NCBI GenBank assembly: GCA_026707405.1
Contig: JAPOWW010000020.1
Coordinates: 1-64,000 of the forward strand
DNA from: Chloroflexota bacterium
GTDB lineage: Bacteria > Chloroflexota > UBA11872 > VXNJ01
Direction: 5' to 3'
DNA length: 64,000 bases
Part shown: positions 27,570-35,973 of the stretch, one piece after another
Position numbering within the stretch: position 1 is the first letter of the stretch
Layout: each line of letters starts with the position of its first letter
Program-made: the position numbers and the translations under genes
The notes under the pieces: generated by a model
Seen by the model: the letters and a program-made list of their open reading frames with translations, nothing else
Database searches by the model: none
Told to the model about the DNA's origin: nothing

Positions 27570-28184
27570 TTAGCCCCCTCCGAGCAAATCGATTATCTCT
27601 CGCGTCGGGGGCGTCTTTCCAAATACCCGGCGGAAGTTGAGCAGCGCGGCCTCGTGGCTGCCGTTATCGACGGTCGTGCAGGCGTCCGACACGATAAACA
27701 CGTTCCAGCCGCGGTCGGCGGCGTCGAGCGAGGTGACCATCACGCACATGTCGGTCGCGATCCCCGTCACGGCCAGGGTGGTCACGCCCATGTTGCGCAG
27801 GTGAAAGTCGATACCGGTCGAGTTGAAGGCGCTGCCGGTGTTCTTGTCGAGCACCAGCTCGTTGGGCTTCGACCGCAGGCGGGGAATGATCGCGTGACCT
27901 CTGTCGCCGACGACGGCCATGTGCCCAGACTCTCCGCCGGACGCGCCGCGCGAGACCGACTCCCGGCTCCGGCGTCGCGGAATCAGATCGCTGCCGTCGG
28001 GCAGCAGGCTGCCGTGGCGAGTGAAGATAATCGGACGCGACCGTGACCGAAACGCCTCCAGCAGGCTTTCGATGTTCTCTATGACTTTGGAGACGCGGTC
28101 CGAATATCGCTCGAACAATGCCGGGTTCTGGCGTTTCATGCTCCGGGCCAGGTCGCTCTCCGGGGAGATGCAATAGTTCTGCAT
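27570..28184 (-). CDS. Isochorismatase-family cysteine hydrolase
   Basis: 204 residues from the first ATG. It has the isochorismatase/nicotinamidase fold: KPNELVLDKNTGSAFNST (basic residue), GVTTLAVTGIATDMCVMVTS with the nucleophilic cysteine, and the catalytic aspartate expected just upstream of MQNYC. The open frame continues upstream and encodes DWPNDSFDFDLPFEADRSALVVIDMQ, which contains the conserved VIDMQ strand and catalytic Asp, so the true protein must start earlier. No ATG, GTG or TTG is in that frame; AUC at 28289, nine bases after GGAGG, is the best candidate. The substrate is unknown. Confidence 0.8.
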   Translation of the reverse strand: MQNYCISPESDLARSMKRQNPALFERYSDRVSKVIENIESLLEAFRSRSRPIIFTRHGSLLPDGSDLIPRRRSRESVSRGASGGESGHMAVVGDRGHAIIPRLRSKPNELVLDKNTGSAFNSTGIDFHLRNMGVTTLAVTGIATDMCVMVTSLDAADRGWNVFIVSDACTTVDNGSHEAALLNFRRVFGKTPPTREIIDLLGGG

Positions 28185-28239
28185 GTCTATAACGACGAGC
28201 GCCGACCGATCCGCCTCGAACGGCAGGTCGAAGTCGAAG

Positions 28240-28340
28240 CTGTCGTTCGGCCAGTCCGCGTCGCTTAGGAAATCTATCGAATTGGCGATTACTAGCTACC
28301 TCCGGAGCGTTGCGTATCCGGGTCCGGCGCTTGAAGCCGC
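28240..28340. repeat. Diverged direct repeat A at the border of the DUF805/DUF2339 block
   Basis: Alignable, at roughly 75-80% by eye, with 31637-31737. On the minus strand it reads RLQAPDPDTQRSGGS then stop, a remnant of the C-terminus of the propeller protein (RLQAPDVDTQSSRGS then stop), followed by the first codons of the isochorismatase-family gene. The bases 28341-28480 beyond it show no homology. Confidence 0.65.
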
Positions 28341-28710
28341 CGCGCCTTCGCGGGACGCGATGCTCGATGGCAACGCCGGTAGTCCCGTTGGCGGCCTCGA
28401 CCGGCTGGCCGGTGTCAGCCCTCGCTCACGCGTTCTTCTACTGTCGATGCGTCGCGGTTGAGTTTAGTACGGGGGACGCGCCTGTGGCCCTCTATGTCCC
28501 TTGGTCGAACGCCCAGGCCGGCGCCAAGCAACGATCTCGGATCGTCTCCGGCAAGTGTGCTCGTTGGCATGGTGTGTCCTCTCTGCCAATTACTGACTAG
28601 ACCTGTCCGGCGTGATAGGTTCATGCAGTCGTCAACGGAGCGTGGCGCTCACCGAGGCCGTCGGGAACCGACGCGACAATATCGGACGTAGGATTGGGGG
28701 ATATGTCTGT

Positions 28711-29400
28711 ATGAGCCCGGTAGAAGCGATTTCTTCGGTTTTCCGCAACTACGTCAACTTCAGCGGACGGGCGCCACGGTCGGAATACTGGTGGTTCACC
28801 CTGTTCGCCGTCATTTCTCAGACTGTCCTGACCTTCGTCCCCTTTTTGGGGATGATTTATGCGCTGGCTCTGTTCCTGCCATCGCTGGCGGTGGCTGTGC
28901 GACGGCTGCATGACACCAACCGGACGGGGTGGTGGATGCTCCTTTACATGGTTCCAGCATTGGGATCTACGACGCTGGCGATTGTCCTTGTTGCGATACT
29001 TGGATTGGGTGGTGGGGACCTGTCGTTTGCCGACGAAGGTGAATGGGAAATGGTTGCCATTTTTCTTGGCATTCTCTTCGTCGTTGGCGCAATCGTCACC
29101 CTTGTGACGGTGATAGTGGTAATCGTTTTCCTGATACTGCCCGGCACCCAGGGCCCCAACCGATTCGGCCCCGACCCTTTGCAGCAGCAGGCGACGGGTG
29201 GATTCGGCGACTACCCGGACCCAGGTCACCCCTACACTCCGACTCCTCCAACGGGAAGCTCCAGCGTAGCTCCCCACGACTCAGGCCTGCCTGAGTCGTC
29301 GTCAGAACCGGCGCCTGAAGAAAGGCAATTCTGCTCCCAGTGCGGTATGCGCTTGCAGCCGGAGGCACGGTTCTGCACCGAGTGCGGCACGGCTGTCTGA
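28711..29400 (+). CDS. DUF805 membrane protein with C-terminal zinc ribbon
   Basis: 229 residues from ATG 28711; upstream codons are not conserved-looking. The DUF805 part covers residues 1-155: FRNYVNFSGRAPRSEYWWFT at the N-terminus, four hydrophobic helices, and VRRLHDTNRTGWW, the hallmark motif. A proline-rich linker leads to a zinc ribbon CSQCGMRLQPEARFCTECG at the end. The function is unknown; such ribbons often mark small envelope or signalling proteins. It is followed 108 nt later by a DUF2339 protein that begins with the same type of ribbon, which suggests a joint role. Confidence 0.85.
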   Translation: MSPVEAISSVFRNYVNFSGRAPRSEYWWFTLFAVISQTVLTFVPFLGMIYALALFLPSLAVAVRRLHDTNRTGWWMLLYMVPALGSTTLAIVLVAILGLGGGDLSFADEGEWEMVAIFLGILFVVGAIVTLVTVIVVIVFLILPGTQGPNRFGPDPLQQQATGGFGDYPDPGHPYTPTPPTGSSSVAPHDSGLPESSSEPAPEERQFCSQCGMRLQPEARFCTECGTAV

Positions 29401-29508
29401 GGGCAGCCCCGGAAGCTCTCGATCCTGCGTTGGAGCAGGAGAATGCCGGCCGTCAGTGATATGGTTTTCGAGCCGGGAGACGGCTAAGTGACTGGAAACT
29501 AGCGCTCT

Positions 29509-31527
29509 ATGAACTGTTCCAGCTGCGGTAAAGAGATACCCTCCGGCGTCAACTTCTGCCCGTTTTGCGGCGCCGCTCAAGCTGGAACCCAATCTGCCGG
29601 CGGGGAGGGTTTGCCCCCGGGTCCGGAAACTGCGGAGCAGTCCCGACCGCCGGAACGGGCCGTTGATCTCTCCGAGCCCGACGCCCTCCGGGCGGCGGTG
29701 CTGGACCTGCAGGCCGAGGTTATCGGACTGTCCCGGCGCATCAAGGCTTTGGAAGACGTTCCGCCGGTTCGCGGTCCCGTCGCTGCTTCGGCGGCGGCAT
29801 CACCCGCGGGCCCCACCTCGACGGTAACTCCAAGAGCGCACGTGTCGCGGGGTACTCCCGGCCCGTCGAGTGTCGGCGCTTCCGTACCGTCGAGCGCCCA
29901 GGCAACCGGCGGTTCACAAAAGAGTCTGCCGGTGAGCTCGAACTGGGAGTGGTGGCTGGGAGGGAACTGGCTGGCCCGCATCGGCATCCTGGCCTTGATA
30001 TTCGGCGTTGGCTTCTTTCTAAAGCTCGCCTTCGACAACGATTGGATAGACGAAACGGGCCGGGTCGTGCTCGGACTGGTAGCGGGACTGGCCCTGCTCG
30101 GCGGCGGCGAGATTTGGAGCCGGCGGTATGCCGCTTGGGCCCGTGCGGTTACCGGCGGCGGTATCGCCATACTCTATCTCTCCATCTTTGCCGCTTTCTC
30201 CCTTTACGACTTGCTGTCGGCCTTGGAGACCCTTGGGGCGTCCCTCCTGGTGACTTTGGCCGCGTCCGGTTTGGCTTTGCGCTACGAGTCCCGAGCCGTG
30301 GCCGTTCTGGGCATCCTGGGCGGGTTCGTCGCCCCGCTATTGTTGGCCGGCAGCTTGGCCGATCAGTGGGTGTTGTTGGTCTATGTCCTGCTGCTCGACC
30401 TGGGCGTGTTGGCGTTGGCCGCCTTCCGGAACTGGCGCTGGTTTACTTTGCTGGGACTGGTTGGATCGCTGATTCTCTTCGGGTTTTGGAAAGAGGAGCT
30501 GGATCCGAGCCTGCTGCTGGCGCAAGTCGGTATCACCGTCATTTTCCTCATTTTCGTTGGGGCGACCACCCTGTTCCACTTGCTGTGGCGGCGCCCCGCG
30601 GGACCGCTGGATCACGCCTTGATGGTTTTGAACGCGGCGGCCTACTTCGGCATCAGCTACGCGCTGCTTTTTGAAGAATTCCGGGACTGGATGGGTGGAT
30701 TTACCCTTCTGCTGGCCGTGTTCTATGGACTATTGAGCTACGGAATCCTGGCGCGGCGAAGGGAACAGATTCACCTCCGCCTGTTCGCCTTGGGGATCGC
30801 GATAGTGTTCTTGACCATCGCCGTTCCGGTGCAGCTGGACGGCGGCCCCTGGATCGGCGTGGCCTGGGCGGCGGAAGGAGCGGTGCTGATCTGGCTGTCA
30901 TTCATCCTGCGGACCCGCCAGTTGCGCTGGTTTGGGATAGCCGCCTTCGTCATCACGCTTGGCTGGCTGCTGCCTGACCTCGGCTTCGACCTGTCCGGCG
31001 AGGATTTGCTCGACCGTTACGAGGACTCCGGCCAGCCGATTACTAACTTCAGGTTGCTTACATATCTCCTCATCATCGGAGCGGCATACCTGTCGGCTGC
31101 TGCCTGGTGGCGCTGGCTCGATGACTACCGTACGGCGGAAGACTGGGGCTTCGTAAAGGGCCTTCTGACGATGGCCAACGCACTGACCCTTTGGATACTC
31201 AGCGTCCAGGTGGTCATGGCCGTAGACCTGGCCGCAAGCAGCGGTAGCACGGCCGGCAACTTAAAGAGCCTCTCTCTGAGCGGGCTTTGGGCGCTATACG
31301 CCGCTGTATTGATCGTGCTGGGCATCGTCCGGCGCTGGCGCTGGCTGCGCTTGAGCGGCCTGGTCCTCCTGGCAATTCCCGTTCTCAAACTATTCGTCTA
31401 CGACGCCTTCAGCCTGGAGCGGGAGTACCGCGTGGCGGCATTCATCGGCTTGGGCGGTCTACTGGTTGCCGGTGGCTTCCTGTACCAACGCTACAGCCGC
31501 GTTATCCGGGGATTCCTCCTGGACTAG
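29509..31527 (+). CDS. DUF2339 polytopic membrane protein with N-terminal zinc ribbon
   Basis: 672 residues. The first residues form a zinc ribbon (CSSCGKEIPSGVNFCPFCG), followed by a linker with a short coiled coil (LDLQAEVIGLSRRIKALE), a Ser/Pro-rich stretch and a DUF2339 membrane region with about 18 helices that begins WEWWLGGNWLARIGILALI. This domain order is the normal DUF2339 architecture. Its function is unknown. With the DUF805 gene it forms a plus-strand block between two diverged direct repeats. Confidence 0.85.
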   Translation: MNCSSCGKEIPSGVNFCPFCGAAQAGTQSAGGEGLPPGPETAEQSRPPERAVDLSEPDALRAAVLDLQAEVIGLSRRIKALEDVPPVRGPVAASAAASPAGPTSTVTPRAHVSRGTPGPSSVGASVPSSAQATGGSQKSLPVSSNWEWWLGGNWLARIGILALIFGVGFFLKLAFDNDWIDETGRVVLGLVAGLALLGGGEIWSRRYAAWARAVTGGGIAILYLSIFAAFSLYDLLSALETLGASLLVTLAASGLALRYESRAVAVLGILGGFVAPLLLAGSLADQWVLLVYVLLLDLGVLALAAFRNWRWFTLLGLVGSLILFGFWKEELDPSLLLAQVGITVIFLIFVGATTLFHLLWRRPAGPLDHALMVLNAAAYFGISYALLFEEFRDWMGGFTLLLAVFYGLLSYGILARRREQIHLRLFALGIAIVFLTIAVPVQLDGGPWIGVAWAAEGAVLIWLSFILRTRQLRWFGIAAFVITLGWLLPDLGFDLSGEDLLDRYEDSGQPITNFRLLTYLLIIGAAYLSAAAWWRWLDDYRTAEDWGFVKGLLTMANALTLWILSVQVVMAVDLAASSGSTAGNLKSLSLSGLWALYAAVLIVLGIVRRWRWLRLSGLVLLAIPVLKLFVYDAFSLEREYRVAAFIGLGGLLVAGGFLYQRYSRVIRGFLLD

Positions 31528-31636
31528 GCGCACTAAAAGGTATCTCCCTCTGACCGTGAATCACGACTCCAGTACTACTCGATCTCAATAGAGAGCGGCT
31601 GCCCTTTCGATGAGATGAATCGGACAGGGTTTGACG

Positions 31637-31737
31637 ATGCCGTCGTTGGCTCGGCAGCCTTACTGAGAAAACCTATCGACTTGCCGGTCGTTAGCTGCCT
31701 CTGGAGCTTTGCGTATCCACGTCCGGCGCTTGAAGGC
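31637..31737. repeat. Diverged direct repeat B, with decayed isochorismatase-like start
   Basis: Partner of 28240-28340. Bases 31691-31737 are the real C-terminus of the propeller gene. Downstream on the minus strand, 31640-31680 reads SIGFLSKAAEP, matching SIDFLSDADWP at the start of the isochorismatase-family gene; the frame then meets a stop near 31575, so this piece is a pseudogene remnant. Confidence 0.6.
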
Positions 31738-33349
31738 GCTCGACGATCTGGAGCGATTCCGAGCTGAGCACCAGCACCTCCCCTCCGAATCTACCGCCCG
31801 CGTACGTGTAAGGTCCTTCCCGGTCCACCCAAATCCAGCCGACCGGGGCCGGCAGCGGCACAGTCGCCACCCACGGCGAGCCGCCGGGGTCGTTGACGAC
31901 CGTCATTGTCTTGGAGCGGCTACCCACGACGTACAGCCGGTTGCCCGTCGCGTCCGTAGATAGCCAGGTCGCGCCGCGCACGCTCACGATGGGACCCGAT
32001 ATCTCGCTAGTGGCGAGATCTGCCCGAAACACTCTCCCCGTCCCGGCCTCCAGGAGATAGACGGCAGAGCTCGCCGGATCGGGAGAAATCCGCAGGACCC
32101 TTGCGGGTATCCGGTCCACGCTCGCGGCGGCCTCTCCACGTTCGACCAGGACCATCTCCAGACGGTTTTCGATGTTGTCCACCACGTAGATGCTGTTTCG
32201 GTCCAGGGATAGCCCTCCAACGAACCTGCCCTCCCCAAGTTCGCCCCGCGTCTTTGCCCGACCGGTTTGGGAGTCGAGTAGAAACCACCGCGCCATGCCC
32301 CGACCAAACCCGGCTCCCGACGCTTCGGCTACGACTACCACGTCGCCGTTTGCCGACATGCCGAGCAGCCGCGCCTTCGCCACAATCGCGGGCAGCCGCG
32401 CCGCCAGCCGGTGCCCCCAGTCTCGCATCGTCTCGACACTGGGCGGTCCGGATGGGGCCGTATTGCCCGCATCTGCGACTGGAAGCAGGTGAAAGAACCC
32501 GATCTCCGAGGGGAACGCCCTACGTGTGGTCAGATCTTCCTCGAAGATGCGGTCGGCGCGCAGACCCGACGCTAGATCGATCGCGGCGACCCGCACGCGC
32601 CCGTCGGGGACCGTCTCGCTAAACGGCAGCAGCAGCCGCTTGCCGGGATCGGCCGTCAATGACACCGACGTCTCGACGGTCCCGCTGTCCGGCGTGGAAA
32701 GGTCGATCCGCGCCCGCCGGTAGTCGACCTTGGAAGCCTCGATCACGGCGTCGCCGGGCATGATTCCGGCGAACTGGACCATCCCGGACGCGTCGCTGGA
32801 CCGGACCTCAACCTCTCTGCCGAAGGAGTCCTTCAGCCGAACGTTCGCCCCTTCCAGCAGCGCCCCGGTATCGGCATCGCGGACCTGCACCTCCACCGTG
32901 TTCTGATAAGGCTCGATGGTGAACTCAACGGGTTCGCTCGACAGCGGCCGCCCGTCGCGTCCCACGGCCTCCGCGCGAATGGACAACCGCTTGGTGTTGC
33001 GCGAGACGTACGAGGCGGGCAGCGCAAGCTCGACCGCGAACGTCCCGTTCCTGGACGAAAGCACGCTGGCGAGCGGAAGCTCGGTCGTCGGTTTGGATCC
33101 GGTGGCTCCGTCGCGACCCAGCCGGACCTTGACCTCGACCCTCGGCGGCCACTTTCGTCCCTCGATCCGAACTTGGGAGTCGGGAACCCCTCGATTCGGA
33201 CTGACGCTCAGCTCCGCCCGCGATCCCGCCGACCCGCCTCCGCCGATCGACTCGCCATAGAAGCCGAGCGCCACGATCACGACCACCGGAATCAGGACCA
33301 GCGCGCCCAAAACGGACGCTGCCGCGATCCCGGTCTTGATATTCATCAA
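31691..33349 (-). CDS. Membrane-anchored protein with Ig/carboxypeptidase-regulatory and beta-propeller domains
   Basis: 552 residues. The N-terminal hydrophobic helix (GIAAASVLGALVLIPVVVIV) is an uncleaved anchor or signal. Residues about 45-140 look Ig-like (SPNRGVPDSQVRIEGRKWPP), residues about 145-230 are a carboxypeptidase-regulatory-like beta sandwich (VQVRDADTGALLEGANVRLKDSFGREV), and the rest has repeated YVVDNIENRL / YLLEAGTGRVF / LYVVGSRSK blades typical of a YVTN/YncE-type beta-propeller. It probably faces the outside of the membrane. The stop overlaps direct repeat B. A tRNA-Glu gene lies just upstream. Confidence 0.7.
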   Translation of the reverse strand: MMNIKTGIAAASVLGALVLIPVVVIVALGFYGESIGGGGSAGSRAELSVSPNRGVPDSQVRIEGRKWPPRVEVKVRLGRDGATGSKPTTELPLASVLSSRNGTFAVELALPASYVSRNTKRLSIRAEAVGRDGRPLSSEPVEFTIEPYQNTVEVQVRDADTGALLEGANVRLKDSFGREVEVRSSDASGMVQFAGIMPGDAVIEASKVDYRRARIDLSTPDSGTVETSVSLTADPGKRLLLPFSETVPDGRVRVAAIDLASGLRADRIFEEDLTTRRAFPSEIGFFHLLPVADAGNTAPSGPPSVETMRDWGHRLAARLPAIVAKARLLGMSANGDVVVVAEASGAGFGRGMARWFLLDSQTGRAKTRGELGEGRFVGGLSLDRNSIYVVDNIENRLEMVLVERGEAAASVDRIPARVLRISPDPASSAVYLLEAGTGRVFRADLATSEISGPIVSVRGATWLSTDATGNRLYVVGSRSKTMTVVNDPGGSPWVATVPLPAPVGWIWVDREGPYTYAGGRFGGEVLVLSSESLQIVERLQAPDVDTQSSRGS

Positions 33350-33422
33350 CGCCTCGGTCTGCGAGGGTACATCCCAACAGCCCTGAGTTTAGGCTTCTTC
33401 CGAGGTCTGAACGGGGGTAGGG

Positions 33423-33496
33423 CGGCGCATGCGGGATTCGAACCCGCGATCTTCGCCTTGAGAGGGCGATGTCCTGGGCCACTAGACGAATGCGCC
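33423..33496 (-). tRNA. tRNA-Glu (CUC anticodon)
   Basis: Complete cloverleaf: acceptor GGCGCAT/ATGCGCC with discriminator G, anticodon stem TCGCC/GGCGA with loop CTCTCAA (anticodon CTC) and T arm CGGG-TTCGAAT-CCCG. CCA is not encoded. Confidence 0.92.
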
Positions 33497-33587
33497 GTGA
33501 ACAGAAACCTTAGCAAACATCCCCTTATAGAATAGAAATGACATAAAGAGGGGCGTTCGCTTCCCATCGGAAAAGACGGCGGTCTAA

Positions 33588-34934
33588 TTGTTCGACAGGC
33601 TATCGGAAAGGCTCGACGGAGCGCTCAAGCGGATAACCCGCCGTGGCATCGTGCGCGAATCCGACGTCAACGACGCCTTGCGGGAAGTCCGCCGGGCGCT
33701 TCTTGAAGCCGATGTCAATTTCAAGGTCGTAAAGGAATTCACCGCTTCCGTTCGCGAGGCCGCTCTCGGTAAGGAAGTCCTCGAAAGCGTTACGCCCGGC
33801 CAGCTTGTAATCAAGATCGTTCACGACGAGCTGACCAGGCTGCTCGGCTCGGAATCGGCGGGCCTGGCCAGGTCTTCCGAAGGTCCCACGGTCGTCCTCG
33901 TCGTCGGACTGCAAGGATCGGGCAAGACCACCAGCGCCGCCAAGCTCGCGCTTCAACTCAAGCAAAAGGGTGAAAGACCTCTGCTCGCGGCGGCCGACAC
34001 CAAACGACCGGCGGCGATGGAGCAGTTGGTGACGCTCGGCAATCAGATTGACGTGGCCACGCATCGCGAAGGCCCGAAGTCGAAAGCCGAGCACATCGCG
34101 CGCAACGCGGTCGACAAGGCGCGGGCGGGCGGTCTGTCGCATGTGATCGTCGACAGCGCCGGCCGGTTGCAGATCGACGACGACATGATGAGCGAGATCC
34201 AGCGCGTGGCCAAGCAAACAAAGCCGCACGAGGTCCTGTTCGTAGCGGATGCCATGACCGGTCAGGAAGCCGTCACGGTGGCGGCGGAGTTCGACAAGCG
34301 CGTTCCCCTTACCGGTCTCGTTTTGGCCAAGCTCGACGGCGACGCTCGGGGCGGCGCGGCTCTCTCGATCCGCTCGGTAACGGGAGTGCCCATCAAGTTC
34401 ACAACCGCCACCGAGAAGCTGGAGCCGCTGGAGGTTTTCCATCCCGACCGCCTCGCTTCCCGCATCCTGGGGATGGGTGACGTGGTGACCTTCGTCGAGC
34501 AGGCCCAGGAGATCATCGACGAGCAAGCGGCCATCAAGCTCGAAAAGAAGATTCGCAAGGCCTCGTTCGGCCTCGACGATTTTCTGGAGCAGCTTGAGCA
34601 GGTTAAGAAGATGGGCCCTCTTTCAAAAGTGCTCGACATGATGCCCGGTATGGGAAAGCTCGCCCGCAATCAGGAAGTGGCCGACGCGCTGGAAGGCGAT
34701 CAAATGAAGCGGGTCGCGGCGATTATTCAGAGCATGACGCCCTACGAGCGCGCCAACCCCGAGATTATCAACGGCAGCCGGCGGCGGCGTATCGCCCGGG
34801 GAAGCGGCACCACTCCGAGGGACGTCAACCAGCTGCTCAATCAATTTCGCGAAGTCCGCAAGATGATGAAGGCGCTCGCCGGAGGCAAGATCCCCGGCGG
34901 GATGGGCGCGTTCGGCGGGTTCCCGGGCCTGTAG
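33588..34934 (+). CDS. ffh: Signal recognition particle protein Ffh (SRP54)
   Basis: 448 residues from a TTG start. Residues 1-85 are the N domain; the G domain has the P-loop GLQGSGKTTSAAKLA, DTKRPAAMEQL, DSAGRLQID and AKLDGDARGG; the C-terminal M domain is methionine-rich (KKMGPLSKVLDMMPGMGK, QSMTPYERANPEI, SRRRRIARGSGT) and binds the SRP RNA and signal peptides. All family motifs are intact. It targets nascent membrane and secreted proteins to FtsY and the translocon. It is a single plus-strand gene divergent from tRNA-Glu; 4.5S RNA was not found in the neighbourhood. Confidence 0.97.
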   Translation: MFDRLSERLDGALKRITRRGIVRESDVNDALREVRRALLEADVNFKVVKEFTASVREAALGKEVLESVTPGQLVIKIVHDELTRLLGSESAGLARSSEGPTVVLVVGLQGSGKTTSAAKLALQLKQKGERPLLAAADTKRPAAMEQLVTLGNQIDVATHREGPKSKAEHIARNAVDKARAGGLSHVIVDSAGRLQIDDDMMSEIQRVAKQTKPHEVLFVADAMTGQEAVTVAAEFDKRVPLTGLVLAKLDGDARGGAALSIRSVTGVPIKFTTATEKLEPLEVFHPDRLASRILGMGDVVTFVEQAQEIIDEQAAIKLEKKIRKASFGLDDFLEQLEQVKKMGPLSKVLDMMPGMGKLARNQEVADALEGDQMKRVAAIIQSMTPYERANPEIINGSRRRRIARGSGTTPRDVNQLLNQFREVRKMMKALAGGKIPGGMGAFGGFPGL

Positions 34935-35025
34935 CGTTTCATCCGCCTTGGCCAGGCCGGTTGCCACGGGTGGTGGATTCCAAATCGGGGAGAGTCAGTA
35001 CAACGCCTTGACATATCGATTTGGT

Positions 35026-35057
35026 CGCCGCACACTGTAAACGTGGAGTGTGTGGCG
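35026..35057 (+). terminator. Hairpin downstream of ffh
   Basis: Stem CGCCGCACACT (35026-35036) / AGTGTGTGGCG (35047-35057), ten of eleven pairs, with a 10-nt loop. No T-tract; perhaps a transcript-end structure or part of a small RNA. Confidence 0.35.
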
Positions 35058-35097
35058 AATACTCCGTTACCCCCCCAGTTACTTCGATGGCTGGGAT

Positions 35098-35121
35098 AAA
35101 GGCTGCCTGCGGGCAGCCTTT
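35098..35121 (+). terminator. Perfect 10-bp stem, intrinsic terminator-like
   Basis: AAAGGCTGCC / GGCAGCCTTT with a TGCG loop (35108-35111). With A and T runs at the two ends it could terminate in either direction. It lies 26 nt before the NYN gene and 164 nt after the ffh stop. Confidence 0.6.
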
Positions 35122-35147
35122 GCCGCGCTAAGACCAGCGTTCGGGAA

Positions 35148-35795
35148 ATGCGTACATCAGGCACAACGGCCAACGTCTACGTAGACGGATTCAACCTCTA
35201 TTACCGCGCCGTAAGAGGAACGCCTTGGCGCTGGTTGGACATCCAGTCTCTCGCAAACCAACTGCTGGGAGCCAAATTCAAGCTCCATCGCATCCGCTAT
35301 TTCACAGCACGTATAAAGACCCGAGGGAATGACCGACGTAAACACCTTCGGCAACAGGTCTACTTACGTGCGCTTAACACGATTTCCGAACTAGTCATCC
35401 ACGAGGGGCATTTCCTGTCGAATGCTGTATGGATGCCCCTGGCAAGTCCACGGCCCGGTCAGTCGTCGCTGGTGGAAGTCATCCGAACGGAAGAGAAAGG
35501 CTCGGACGCCAACCTCGCGGCATGGTTGACGCGAGATGCCGCTAAACGCGATTGTCAAGCGGCTTTCGTTGTCACAGGCGACTCCGACTTCGCCGGCGTC
35601 ATCCAGATGGTGCGCCAGGAGTTCAGTTTTCCCGTGCACGTGATCGACCCCGCCGGTGCATCGAGTAGCCGTTTGCGAGGTACTGCCACCACCTACAATC
35701 CTCTCAACCGGAAATTGCTGCCCCTGTGCCAGTTCCCGTCCAGGCTCACGGATCGAAGCGGACGTGCAATCACCAAGCCCCGAGAGTGGGACTGA
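35148..35795 (+). CDS. NYN domain-containing protein (LabA/PIN-like nuclease)
   Basis: 215 residues. The NYN (PIN-like) fold is shown by ANVYVDGFNLYYRA with the first catalytic aspartate, KGSDANLAAWLTRDA with an acidic pair and AAFVVTGDSDFAGVIQMV with the core DSD motif, followed by HVIDPAGASS. Members are predicted metal-dependent RNases. No fused partner domain is present. The gene follows a terminator-like hairpin and precedes the promoter of the SAM-recycling operon, so it is probably a single transcript. Confidence 0.8.
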   Translation: MRTSGTTANVYVDGFNLYYRAVRGTPWRWLDIQSLANQLLGAKFKLHRIRYFTARIKTRGNDRRKHLRQQVYLRALNTISELVIHEGHFLSNAVWMPLASPRPGQSSLVEVIRTEEKGSDANLAAWLTRDAAKRDCQAAFVVTGDSDFAGVIQMVRQEFSFPVHVIDPAGASSSRLRGTATTYNPLNRKLLPLCQFPSRLTDRSGRAITKPREWD

Positions 35796-35874
35796 TATAC
35801 GGGCCAGCGCTGCCTCGATGTATGCCGCGCGCGGGACGAATGGGCAAGGTATCAAACCGGTGTCACGCGGGCGT

Positions 35875-35904
35875 TTGTAGACTGGCCGACCGGGTCAATA
35901 TACT
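35875..35904 (+). promoter_or_regulatory. Possible promoter of the mtnA-metK operon
   Basis: TTGTAG (35875-35880), an 18-nt spacer and TATACT (35899-35904). The -10 is good, the -35 weak. The predicted transcript would start at the hairpin that follows. Confidence 0.4.
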
Positions 35905-35908
35905 CGCA

Positions 35909-35933
35909 AAGCCCCGTTTTAACTGCGGGGCTT
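35909..35933 (+). promoter_or_regulatory. Leader hairpin upstream of mtnA
   Basis: Stem AAGCCCCG / CGGGGCTT with a 9-nt loop, 41 nt before the mtnA start. No known SAM or SAH riboswitch consensus could be recognised around it, so it may be a terminator of the upstream gene or a leader element. Confidence 0.4.
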
Positions 35934-35973
35934 CCGCATCGACACTTCCTCATCACGACGGCGGACCTTGCAA

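Noticed and set aside
10000-34000. CRISPR array or insertion sequence in the accessory region
   Set aside because: No regularly spaced short repeats, transposase or integrase motifs or terminal inverted repeats were found.
34935-35147. 4.5S SRP RNA next to ffh
   Set aside because: The conserved GGAAGGAAGCAGCC-type apical motif is absent; only hairpins were seen.
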